This document shows positions 12,067-23,600 of a stretch of DNA of 64,000 bases, piece by piece (within the stretch, counting starts at the first letter, position 1; every line of letters begins with the position of its first letter). The notes under the pieces are model-generated. The model did not search any database and had not been told where the DNA came from. It saw nothing but the letters and a program-made list of their open reading frames with translations. This DNA comes from Ctenosaura bakeri (lineage: Eukaryota > Chordata > Lepidosauria > Squamata > Iguanidae). The position numbers were made by a program, and so were the translations under genes. The stretch lies in assembly GCA_948474755.1 (NCBI GenBank), contig CAOLHI010001315.1:372001-436000 (forward strand), read 5' to 3'.

Positions 12067-14818
12067 CATAGAATCATAAAATTATAGAAACAGAAGAGAC
12101 CCCAGGGGCCTTCCAGTCCAACCCCCTCTCATGCAGGAATACACATCAAAGCACTCATCCCAACAGATGGCCATCCGGCCTCTGCTTAAAGAAACTCAAT
12201 CACACTCCTTGAAGGCGGCAGCAGATTCACTGCCGGACAGCTCTGACTGTCAGGGAGTTCTTCCTGAGGTTCAGGTAGAATCTCCTTTCCTGCAGCTTAA
12301 ATCCATTGCTCCTTGTCCTGGTCTCTGGAGCAGCAGAAAACAAGCCCTCTCCTTCCTCTACTTGGCATCCCTTCAGATATTTAAACATGGCTATCATGTC
12401 CCCTCTTAACCTTCTCTTCTGCAGACGAAACACCCCCAGCTCCCTAAGCCGCTCCTCCTAGGGCTTCAGGGCTTCCAGACCCTTCACCATTTTGGTCTCC
12501 CTCCACTGGACATGCTCCAGCTTGTGGATATCCTTCTTGAATTCAGGTGCCCAGAACTGGACACAGTGTTCCAAATGAGGCCTAACCAAAGCAGAATAGA
12601 GTGGTACCATTACCTCCCTCGATCTAGACACCATACACCTATTGATGCAACCAAGAATCGTGTTGACTTTCTTGGCTGCCACATCACACTGCTGACTCAT
12701 GTTCAGCTCGTGATCTACCAAGACTCCTAGATCCCTTTCGCACGTACTGCTATCCAGCCACACGTCCCCCATCCAGCCACACGTCCCCCATCCTAAATTT
12801 GTGCATTCCATTTTTTCTGCCTAAGCATAGGACTTTACATTTCTCTCTGTTGAACTTCATTTTGTCAGCTTTGGCCCATTTGATCTTGTCCTCTGAGGTG
12901 TTAGCAACCCCTCCCAATTTGGTGTCATCTGCAAATCTGATCAGCATGCCCTCCGCTCCTTCATCCAAGTCATTGATGAAGATGTTGAATAGCCCTGGGC
13001 CCAGGACAGAACCCTGTGGCACCCTGCTAGTCACTTCTCTCCAGGATGAAAAGCAGGCATTGGTGAGCACCCTTTGGGTTCAGTCAGTCAACCAATTCCA
13101 CCTAACAGTAGCCCTGCCCAGCCCACATTTTATAAGCTTCTTTGCAAGAATGTCATGGGGAACTTTGTCAAAGGCTATCCTGAAGTCAAGATATGCCACA
13201 TCTACAGCATTCCCTTCACCTATTGAGCTTGTAACCCTAAATACGATTAGTCTGGCATGACTTATTTCTGAGAAATCCATGCTGGCTTTTAGTGATTACC
13301 GCATTGCTTCCTAAGTAATTACAAACTGACTGTTTAATGATCTGCTCAAGGATCTTTCCTGGTATTGATGTCAGGCTGACTGGGCAGTAATTATTAGGGT
13401 CCTCTTTTTTCCCCTTTTTGAAGATGGGGATGACCTTTGCCTTCCTCCAGTCTGCTGCGACTTCTCCTGTTCTCCAAGAGTTCTGAAAGATTATTGCAAG
13501 TGGTTCAGAAATGATTTCTGCCAATTCTTTTAATATCCTTGGATGTGATTCATCTGGCCCTGAAGACTTGAATTCATCTAGTTTAGCCAGATATTCCTGT
13601 ACTTCTTCTCTACTTATTCTGTGCTGCATTTCCCCCCCTTCCCCATCTGCCCCCCAACCCCCAGGTTGAGTACCTCTATCCTTCTAGGAGAAAACTGAGG
13701 CAAAGAAAGTGTTGAGTAGTTCTGCCTTCTCTCTTTCCCCCATTATTAATTGGTCATCTTATCCACACAGTGACCCTATCATTTCCTTGTTTTTCCTTTT
13801 GCTGTGGACATATCTAAAAAAAAACCTTTTTTATTATTTCTGATGTCTCTGTCAAGTCTGAGTTCATTCTGTGCTTTAGTTTTTCTGACCTTCTCCCTAC
13901 ATCTCCTGGTTACTTGCTTGAATTCCTCTTTGGTGGTTTCCCCATTCTTCCATTTCCTATACATGTTTCTCTTAACACTCAGCTCAGCTGAGAGTTCTTT
14001 TGTCAACCATTCCAGTTTCTTTAGACACCTGCCATTTTTCCTCCTTATTGGCACAGTTTTCAATTGTGCCTTTAGTATCTCGCTTTTAAGAAACTCCCAT
14101 CCATCATGAACTCCTTTCTCTTTCAGTATTCTTGACCAAGGAATTTCAGCCAGTAACTCCCTAAGTTTAGAGAAATCAGGTTTCTTAAAGTTTAGGATGC
14201 GTGTCTGGCTACACTTGGCTTCTCCTTCCCACTGAATGACAAACTCCAAGAGAGCACAGTCACTCCCTCCTAAGGATCCCACCACCTCCACCTCATCAAC
14301 AAGGTCATCCCTGTTGGTCAGGATCAGATCTAAAATAGCTGATCCCCTTGTTGCCTCTTCCACCTTCTGGACCATGAAATTGTCTGCAAGGAAAGTGAGG
14401 GACCTGTTGGACCTTTTGGTCTTGGCAGAGTTTGACTGCCAACAAATATCAGGATAATTGAAATCTCCCATTAACACGGCATCTCTCCTTTTTGAATGTG
14501 TGGCCATCTGCTCCAAGAAAGCCTCATCCAAGTCCTCAGGCTGGCCCGGAGGCCTGTAGCAAACCCCCACAATCACATCCCTATTGTTTCTCGCTTCCTT
14601 AATTCTCACCTAAATGTCCTCAACCTGGCTTCCTGGATTTAAGTCATGGATCTCTTCACAGGTGAAAACATCCTTGACATACAAGTCTGCTCCTCCTCCT
14701 TTCTTGTTTGGTCTATTTCTACGAAATAGGTTATACCTCCCTATTCCTACATTCCAACCATGAGGCTCATCCCACACGGTTTCAGTGATGCCTATTAAAT
14801 ATAAATCCACATTGAAGG
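12067..14818 (-). mobile_element. 5'-truncated CR1 LINE, 2.75 kb, endonuclease and reverse transcriptase
   Basis: On the minus strand the APE-type endonuclease (14810-13779, broken by stops at 14610) shows GITETVWDE, GVCYRPPG, GDFNYPDICW and SDCALLEF. Reverse transcriptase follows with [43 protein letters not shown] and the catalytic FADDTKL. The C-terminal part continues to about 12458 ([20 protein letters not shown]). The 3' end is the CR1 tail at 12067. Several frameshifts and stops separate these pieces, so it is not active. A 25-base stretch near 12758-12792 is tandemly duplicated. Confidence 0.95.
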
Positions 14819-14867
14819 GCAGATGATGAAAAGAGCTCCCTCTGCCTTAAATGCTAAAAACACACAA

Positions 14868-15032
14868 GCTTTCTCCACACTAGTATGTTCTAGTGCTATT
14901 ATTCCACTTTCAACATCCTATGGAATCCTGGGGTTTGCTTTTGAGGCCCCTCCCTAAACTGCAAACCCCAGAATTCCATAGGATGTTGAAAGTGGAATAA
15001 TAGCACTAGAACATGCTAGTGAAGAAATGGCC
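14868..15032. mobile_element. Palindromic miniature element, copy 2
   Basis: Inverted halves around gaggcccctccctaaactgc. The outer ends ctttctccacactag and ctagtgaagaaatgg pair imperfectly. Confidence 0.72.
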
Positions 15033-16446
15033 ACACAGAACTGCAATGTTGTTTTGCACTAATAAGAATCATGTTCATGTTTTGCGTATGTGTACATTAC
15101 CTTACAAATGTTGTTGGCTGCTAACATTAAGCTGCATCCTATTTATTTTATTAATATATTTCTATTCCACCCTACATACAAGAGTTTCAGGCTGGCATGC
15201 AATAAAATCAGATTAAAGTGTTTAAAGCAGTAAAAATAATTAATAGAGACATCCCCCCCAAAAAAAAGAGTCAAACAATTTGACAAGTTAAAACAAGACA
15301 GTTTAAAACACACTAAAACACTGAGGACAGTTTCAAATTGCATACATGTGCAGATCTAGGTGAAATAAATAACCCTGAAAGACAGAATCTATGACCACCA
15401 TCAGATCTCATGTTTTCACAAATCACAGAACTAGTCTTAACTGAAATCTTGGTATTCAGCTTGAGGGTAAACCCATGAGGTTTGTGGAATAACCTGTGAG
15501 TCAAGATGGAATTCCATGTCTTGCATTTATCTGATTACTTTGTGGAATGGTTAGAGCAAGCCTTCCCGGCTCACAAATTCTGAAGCGGGTAATGATTTCA
15601 CAATGATTTTCCTCATTCTTGGCTGGGTTTGGGGTATAAAAAGGTGGTCAACTTCAAGCCAGCATCAGAGGGCAGGAAAAGGGAGAAGACAAGTCACCAG
15701 CTCTGAAGAACTTTCTTGGCATCATTTCTGGCCCACAGCAACTGATAATCCTCCAGGACAGTTTCCCGTCATCGGTAATAAATAAATTTGCCTATTACGA
15801 TGAAGCTGGGGGATGGGCATATATTTTTGGATTCTATAAAATCACGACAAACTTAAACTGGAACAAAAACCATCAGCTATGGCAATTCATGAGATCCACA
15901 GCTTAGTGGTCAAACACTTCCTTGACCTGAAGAAGGCATCTGGTTCAAAACAAAGGATGTATCCAGTTAAAAAGATTGGGCAAGAGATTTGGGGGAAGAC
16001 CCTCTCTGCCTGAGGCCGTGGGGAGCCGTTGCTGCCAGTCAGAGAAGGAAATAGGGGCTGGATGCAACAATGGTTTAATTTCCTGTAGGGGAGTTTCTTA
16101 CAAGTTCAGCACAGACCTCCAGCCACCAGTGGTATGTGAGATGCAGCGTGACATTACTTGAGCAGAATTGTCTCTTTAGGTAGAACCATGAGAGCTCTCC
16201 TAGACCCTGAGAGCCACAGGAGAGGCCCTTTGCTCATCTCATCACCTTCGTGGGCACTTCTGGTGAGAACACAAGAGGAGGTCCTCTTGACAGCACCTCT
16301 TGAGCAGGCCCTCAGAGTCCCTTCCCACAGTGGCCAGAACAGCTCCCTCTTTGATGCCCTTCCATCATGAGGCAAAGATATTTTATTCCAGCAGGCCTTT
16401 GAGGACTGGATGACTGGGCTTTTAATTGGGTACTTTACTGCTTTTA
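15033..16446. other. No gene; retroelement-tail-like tract at 15130-15340
   Basis: 15130-15340 is an A/T-rich tract like the 3' tail of reptile LINEs or SINEs. The rest to 16446 holds nothing recognisable. Confidence 0.4.
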
Positions 16447-16830
16447 AATTCATATAATCATAGAGCTGGAAGAGATCCCCAAGGGCCATTCAGTCCAACC
16501 CATTCTCCCAGGTAGGGAGACACCATCAAAGCACTTCAGACAGATGGCCATCCAGCCTCTGTTTCAAAACTTCCAGAGAAAAAGACTCCATCACACTCCC
16601 AGGTAGCAGCGCATCCCATTGTTGGACTGCTCTTATCCTCAGAAGGTTCTTCCTATTAGTTGGAATCTCTTTTTCTGAAGTTTGAAGCCATTTCCCCATT
16701 GTGTCCCAGTCTTTGGAGCAGCAGAAAACAAGCTGGCTCCATCCTCCATATGACAACCCTTCAAACATTTAAATGTAGTTGTCATGCCCTTCTCAACCTC
16801 TTCTTCTCTAGGCTAAACATACCACTTTGG
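16447..16830 (-). mobile_element. CR1 3' fragment
   Basis: Begins at aatcatagagctggaagagatcc, followed by the CR1 tail order (tccaaccc, atggccatccagcctctg, ttcttcctattagttgg). Confidence 0.85.
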
Positions 16831-16849
16831 TCGCTGTGCTAAATTGCTT

Positions 16850-17010
16850 TTTGTTATTATTACTTCCCTGGATTAAATTGTTTTTGAGATGTTTGATAAG
16901 TTAAAGACATTTTCATGTTCGCTTTGTAATGTTTTAATTGATTGTTTTAATTTGTGAGCTGCCTCGAGTTTGGTAGGAAAAGGTAGTATAAATAGAAATA
17001 AGGAATAGGA
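16850..17010 (+). repeat. LINE/SINE-type 3' tail
   Basis: The run ttttaattgattgttttaatttgtgagctgcctcgag followed by gtagtataaatag is a common lizard retroelement 3' end. Family not determined. Confidence 0.4.
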
Positions 17011-17124
17011 GAAATACTGGGGATGGATTTATTTTATCTGTTAATTTAAAATCCTCATCTATGGTTCAACTGGGAAAACCTTCCATGCTTTCTACAATGC
17101 TTGAAACCCCTTCAGTTGCATCAC

Positions 17125-17508
17125 TCTAAACCAGTTTAGTCTGCAGAAGAGAAGGCTAAGAGGGGACAAGATAGCCATGTTTAAATATTGGAAGGGATGC
17201 CATGTAGAGGAGGGAGAGGGCTTGTTTTCTGCCGTTCCAGAGACCAGGACAAGGAGTAGTGGATTCAAGCTGCAGGAAAGGAGATCCCACCTGAACCTCA
17301 GGAAGAACTTCCTGACAGTCAGGGCTGTCCGGCAGTGGAATCTGCTGCCTTGGAGTGTAGTGGAGTCTCCTTCCTTGGAGGTTTTTAAGCAGAGGCTTGA
17401 TGGCCATCTGTCGGGATTGCTTTGAGGGGTTCCTGCATGGCAGGGGGTTGGACTGGATGGCCTGTGTGGTCTCTTCCAACTCTAGATTTCTATGATTCTA
17501 TGATATTT
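17125..17508 (+). mobile_element. CR1 3' fragment immediately upstream of BPIFB-like exon 1
   Basis: Sense-oriented CR1: agtctgcagaagagaagg through tctcttccaactctag and the tatgattctatga terminus. It stops about a dozen bases before the acceptor of exon 1. Confidence 0.88.
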
Positions 17509-17520
17509 TTTTTCCTGCAG

Positions 17521-17643
17521 GTCTGAAAACAGACAAGATGTGGAAGATGTTGGGACTTCTTCTCTTCTGCAGCCTGCTGAGCCCCTCGGGTGGAAAAGTG
17601 CCAGGCATTCGGTCCATTTTCAATAACGCGGAAATAAATAGAG
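17521..17643 (+). CDS. BPIFB-like exon 1 (signal peptide)
   Basis: ATG at 17538-17540 opens [20 protein letters not shown], a short basic start, a hydrophobic core and a small-residue cleavage region. The donor is gtaag at 17644 and the exon ends in phase 1. A tttttttcctgcag tract ends at 17520, so this is either an internal 5' exon behind a non-coding exon, or the acceptor is unused and transcription starts nearby. The upstream flank is the 3' end of a CR1 element. Confidence 0.85.
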
Positions 17644-20600
17644 GTAAGAAAGACAGTTGGGTCATTTGGGAGGACAAATAGGCCACCCTCAAAATATAGC
17701 CATTCTATCGCCTAGCCGTTGCCACCTGTCAGGAAAATTTTGGAGGAATGAGGAGGTGTCTGGAAATTAACCTGTGTGACTTGCCCGTTTTTGTTCTGGA
17801 CAAACTTTTGCAGAGCGGGTCTGAAAAGCACCAGGTTCTTCTAAAAGCAGCATAAGGACCTAGGTTTCTATTATCCAAGCAAGAGGACATCACCCTTTTT
17901 GCTTGGATAACCTCAAAAATTTAGGAAACAGGGGCATGCTTTGGATTTGGATAAATCCTCAGCCTGGTCAGATTGATAAAGACTGCTTTGGAAGCAATCA
18001 GATTCTTCTCAGGCCCCTCCCTAAACTGCAAACCCCAGGATTTCATAGGAGGTTGAAAGTGGAATAAGAGCACTATAACAGACTGGTGCAGAAATAGCCT
18101 CAAACATTGTGGCTGGAATAGTGGGAACCTCTGGGGAAGTGTGAGCAGTTTAGTTTCTTGCCCACTCAAATGTAGGAACAGAAGAAGCTGCTTCAGCCAG
18201 CTTTACAGCCTGTGCTCCTCTCCCCCTTGTGTTTCTGTAGGGAACCTACATGGATCTCCGTCAGTGGGGTGCATGGAGGAAGGGAACTGGGAACCCTGAC
18301 TTGTCTGCTCCTTGAAAGCAGCTCTCTTCAGACACGACCTGGGAACGGCTGCCATCTCTTTTTGGTGGCTCTGCTTTGGTTGGCTCAAGTGAGACAGCCC
18401 TTTTCCCAGCCACAGATACTGGTCCCAAACAGGCGCTGGGGGAGAAATTGAGCTAGGCTACTCAGAAGACTTCACTGCAGGAGCAATTCTTGCAAAAGCT
18501 AGTTTGGAAGCAACACGAGAAATCCCTGGTGGAATCTGGAGCTTCTCCGGTCCTCACGAGAGATTCAGCCATTTATGCATAGGTTACCAAAGTTCAGTAC
18601 TTAGCCATTGTTACCCTGTGTGTTGGGGGTCCCGGGAGGGGCGGCCAAATAACCAAATAAAAACACAAGTTGGGGGAATTAAACTCGAGCACTCTCTTAG
18701 CTAAACGAGAGGCAGGGTAACTTTAGCTGGGATCTTGAACCCAATGTCTACGGCTTCAGGTCAGAGAGCAGGCAAGCAAGTTTAAAAGCGACGAAAATTA
18801 CAGTTTTATTGAAAGATAAACAGCAAATAAAAACAACACACACACTAGCTAACTGAGAAATAGAAATGGAAAGATTCAAGGGAGTGGGCAATACGACACC
18901 TTTTCTCGTAGTCCTGGAGAGAAGCGGAGATAGCAGGAGAAGAAGCTCAGCATGGCTGGCTGAGGGGAGCTCCTTAGGCAAACCTTAGGCGGGATGGCAG
19001 TCCAGGGTGATCCAAAGTACTCCGAGGAAGTCCCAAAAGTGGAGACTTTTTATAGGGTGGACAGTGCCTACAGGCTAGGCCATGCTCAGTGAGAACAAAG
19101 GGATTTTGGAGCTGGACAAAGGAGTTGGAAAAGGTCAAGTTTGCATGATGAGCTTAACGCTGGACGACAATAGTATGGCCAGTATGTAAATGACTTGGCA
19201 TAAAGGAATGGCTCAGCTCAGAGCCGTGCGTCTACTGTAAGGGTTTGCAATGAGGTGTTCCCTGAAGCATCGAAGAGGCTTGGGTCGCCTGTCTCAATGG
19301 AGTCTGGAATGTAAAACCATTAACGGCGGCGCCTAATACATGGTTGCCCAGAGGACCCTCGCAAACACGTGGAGCAGGGTGGCAGAGAAAGGTCAAGTAG
19401 AGGCCAAATTATTTGATGTCAAAATGATATCCAGTGCTCTCACCAGACATAACATAACTGGAGTAACACCATTTGTCTCTTTCCTTTGGTCCCAAGAGTA
19501 TTATTTATGTTTCAGTCCTTGCATCAACTCTGAAGCAGGACAACCTTCTCTCCAATCACCTGAAAGGTATTTTGTTTGCTGACATTAAGCTCCAAGGACT
19601 GCTCGGTATCATTGGTAATATTGTTGGGTAAGTGGAGCCAGCGATTTGTAATGTGGGTGGGTTTGGGGCTTGGTGGCTTTAAAGACCCCCTCCCCTCTTG
19701 TGTGCTAGGGATGCCTGATGTTGGGGTTACATAAAATGCTGTGAACAATGAAGCATTCAGGGCATGGAAAGGTAACATGGGAGGGCTTTGCTCAGTGCCA
19801 AAGTATGAGCAGTTCTGAGATGAGATCCATTTCAAGGCATCCTGATGACTTCCTCTGGACACAAAATAATTTTACAACAGCTGCCCAGATGCATTCTACC
19901 CTTGAGGATGTCTGATCATTTCCCCTTTCTCATTGCTTCCCAATTTCTCTCTTCAGGCTCAAAACTATAGATGTTCAGCTTACACGTAGTGCAGTGGTTT
20001 TGCTTCAAGACAAGGTCGACGTGAGCCTCTTTGTTCACCTGGAAATCACTGGCGGTGGGTAAGTATTGAGAATCTCCTGGGCTTCTCCTCCATCTCAGTA
20101 TCACCTACCAACATCACTCCCAGGTGGATTCAAGGGATCTTAACAAATTATCTCACAACTCCAGCTTGAAAATAAACTTCAAAGCTAATACAAGCCCTCC
20201 TCTTACAAAAATTTGGAAAATTACACTTCCATGATTTAAATTTAAAAAAAAATAACCACAAAAGGAGTTACAGTTAATGACATTACTTGTAGGTAGCAAC
20301 CTTACTTGTACGTAAAGGGATCCTGGAGCACTTTTGAGACTCACTGAGAAAAAGAGGTTGCTAGCATAAGCTTTCACAGGTCCTTTCCACAAGCGGGCAG
20401 GGAAATGGAGAAAGCCACGCTAAAACGTGGGCTTACCTCGTTCCGTCGCCGTGCGGAGCAGAGCATTTCGCTACTCTACGCGCAGCAGCATCCTGCGGCG
20501 TCCTCGGCACCCAGCAGCACCCAAAATGACAGATTTTGACTGGCGGAGCCTTTCCACCAATCAGAGAATCTTGCCAGCCAGAAATCCCGCCCCCTGCCCA

Positions 20601-23600
20601 ATCTGCAGGGACGCACTTTCGCGCGTCCGTAAATCCATACGAGCACTGCGACGGGGCTGCACTGGTCTGGATGCCCTGTGCCTTTGAAAAACCACATAAA
20701 AGGTGGTTTTTCAAAAGCACACGGCAGCGCCACTTGCGAGCACCCGACCGTGGATTGGGGTGTGGAATTACTCGAGAGTAATCCACCCCAATTTGCGTAA
20801 CGGTGTAGACAACCTCCGTGGAGGTCGATCTATACCGTTTTTTTAACTCCATGTGAAAAGGGCCATAGACAACTTCTTTCTCTCAGGGTGCCGCAAGGTC
20901 CCTTTGCGTACCGATCCAGACTGGCACAGCGATGTCTTTGAAGATTACTTGCAACGTGTTCCTTCCCAGCTCTGCCCAGAGGAGAAATGAGCTATTAAAA
21001 CCTTGAAATTCTTTTCCAGCTCATCTTATATAATGACCTAGAAAACAATTTTGCACATTCCAAACAGCCGTTGTTTCCTCCGAAGTCCTCCCCATCAGTC
21101 TTTCTCTCTTAAAAATACACCTGCTCACCTTTGGAGCAGTGGGAATGGAAGAAGTTTTTTTGTGCAAGGATCTGATTGGACAATGGGTGTCCCTGCCTCT
21201 TCCTCCTTTTAAGGGAGCTTTGGATACAAGAGGTAACAAAGGGTTCAGGAGCAAAAGCTCGGGGATCATGGGAAATGCAACTCTCCTGAGATCCCTTGTG
21301 ATTCTTTAAAAAATGCTCGTTGTCTTTACCAAACAGCTTATCAGAAAAGACTTGTGAGATCTGTAGTTATGGACTAGAAAAAAAATCATAGCAAAAAGAT
21401 AATTTCCCTCTGGTCAACCCAGCCCCTGCTCTCCTGTCTCTCCTTGTGGGAATATGAAAGGCAATGCAGTTTTCAGTGGATACGGAAAACACAGAGAAGA
21501 GGAGAAATTGGGAGACCACCTCAGATAAGAAATTTCCTCCTCATTTGACATTAAATCTAATGAATATTCCACTGATGCATTTTTATTTCTTAATGCTATA
21601 AGTGGTACATTGTAAAGGAATGTACTCTTGTGTTTGTATTTTTTAGAATTCTAACAACCACCAGTGTGGTCACAATTTCAATGGATGTAACCTTTAAAAT
21701 AGTATATGGACTTGCAAACTTTTTTGAAGGTAACTTAGATGTTATCTTCCATCAATGCGGTCCCTCATTTGGAGCCATTAAAATCACCCTCTTGGGCGGG
21801 TAAGTATTTGCATCTTTCTGAGACCATGGTTCTCCTTCTCTTTTGCTGTGAAACAATCGTTCTTCTGTTCTTGGTGTACTCAGAAACCTAGGACCAGTCA
21901 CAGAATCCCTTTGCTCCCTCTCCTCCAATTTCCCCTCACCATTGCATGAACCACTGACTACCCAAGTCGTTCCCAATGGCCAACCCCATACAAAATGGCA
22001 ACACACCTCACAACAGCCTTCCACAACTGGGGACCCCAGATGTGTTGGGTCATGGGTCCCAAGCACTCATTGACTATGAATGATGGAAGTTATAGTGTAA
22101 CACATCTGGAGAGCACCAGCTGATGGATGCCTTCCATAGAAGAACACAAACCATATTTCCTTGCAGCTGTAGAATGCTTGGAAGATATAAAAAAGTGAGG
22201 TATCTTTTGGACAACTTGCCAATTGTTCCTACAGATCTTTTCACTTGGCAACATCCCTCATTAGCTTTTGAGGAATTTCAAGGTTCCTTGACACATTATT
22301 TGATAGTAAATAATCATCACTTTTGCCCTATCTGGTAGGTAAACTACAAGCTCCCCTGACCATGGGGCTCCACAATCCACTGAAAAGGCAAACTGAAGAG
22401 AATGTATTGCTGAACAGGAGTACTGCAGGGTCAGAGAATGCCAAGGCCCTTTAGTGCTATGGAGAATAATACTTCTTTGTCTCTGCAGCCTCTGTCTGGT
22501 TATCCAAGGGATTGGAACAGATAATATTAGCAGCTAGGATCCTTGTGTAATTGAACACAACCCAGAAGTTGTTAGTGTAAATGCCCCTACAGTGAATTGC
22601 TGGTGTGCTGATCACCTGCAATTCATGGTGTTTAGACGAACTTCGATACTCTGATATCTTTATGGTTTGGGTTTATTTTAAACAGAATATGCACAGGATA
22701 ACTATCTTTCACAAGTACAATGGAATTACTACACATTCAACCATTCAAACCACCAGGCATGAAGAGAAATACACATGATTCGTGTCCTGTTTTTATTTAG
22801 GTTCTCCCATGTGTTACCCCAAAATGTGGGTGCCACCAAGGCCAACCCGTGATGCCGTTACCTCCATTCAAAATGAGGAATGAATTAGCTCAAAGTTTAG
22901 GAGACGTGTGAGAGGGGGGCAATTTAGCAAGATCTCGCCTACCAGCATTCATGGGCTCACACAGGAAAAAAACCAGCCAAGAGTAAAAAGTAAACTAAAA
23001 ATTTGCTCACATACACACCAGTTCAAGCATGCACACAATAATAGAATCATAGAGTTGGAAGAGACCCCAGGGGCCATTGAATCCAACCCCCTGCCATGCA
23101 GGAACACCCATCAAAGCATTCTCAACAGATGGCCCTCCAGTTTCTGCTTAAAAACCTCCAAAGAAGGAGGAGACCCCACCACACTCCATGGAGGCAGCAG
23201 CAGATTCCACTGCCGGACAGCCCTGACTGTCAGGAAGTTCTTCCTGAGGTTCAAGTGGAATCTCCTTTCCTGCACCTTGAATCCATTGCTCCTTGTCCTA
23301 CTCTCTGGGGCAGTAGAGAACAAGCCTGCTCCCTCCTCAATATGACAGCCCTTCCAACATGGCTTAAACATGGCTACCATGTCCCCTCTTAACCTTCTCT
23401 TCTGCAGACTAAACATCCCTACCTCCCTAAACCGCTCCTCATAGGGCTTCATGTCTTCCAGACTGTCCACCATTTTGATCGCCCTCCTCTGGACATGTTC
23501 CAGTTTGTTGATATCCTTCTTGAATTGAGGTGCCCAGAACTGGACACAGGATTCCAAATGAGGCCGAACCAATGCAGAATAGAGTGGTACCATGACCTCC

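Noticed and set aside
13237..14609. Long minus-strand frames with endonuclease and reverse transcriptase motifs as a host gene
   Set aside because: They are one CR1 LINE with its usual tail, interrupted by stops; not a host gene or a retron.
20427..20852. Overlapping frames of 86 and 139 codons in intron 3
   Set aside because: They fall entirely within a CpG-rich GGCC-ended miniature element.
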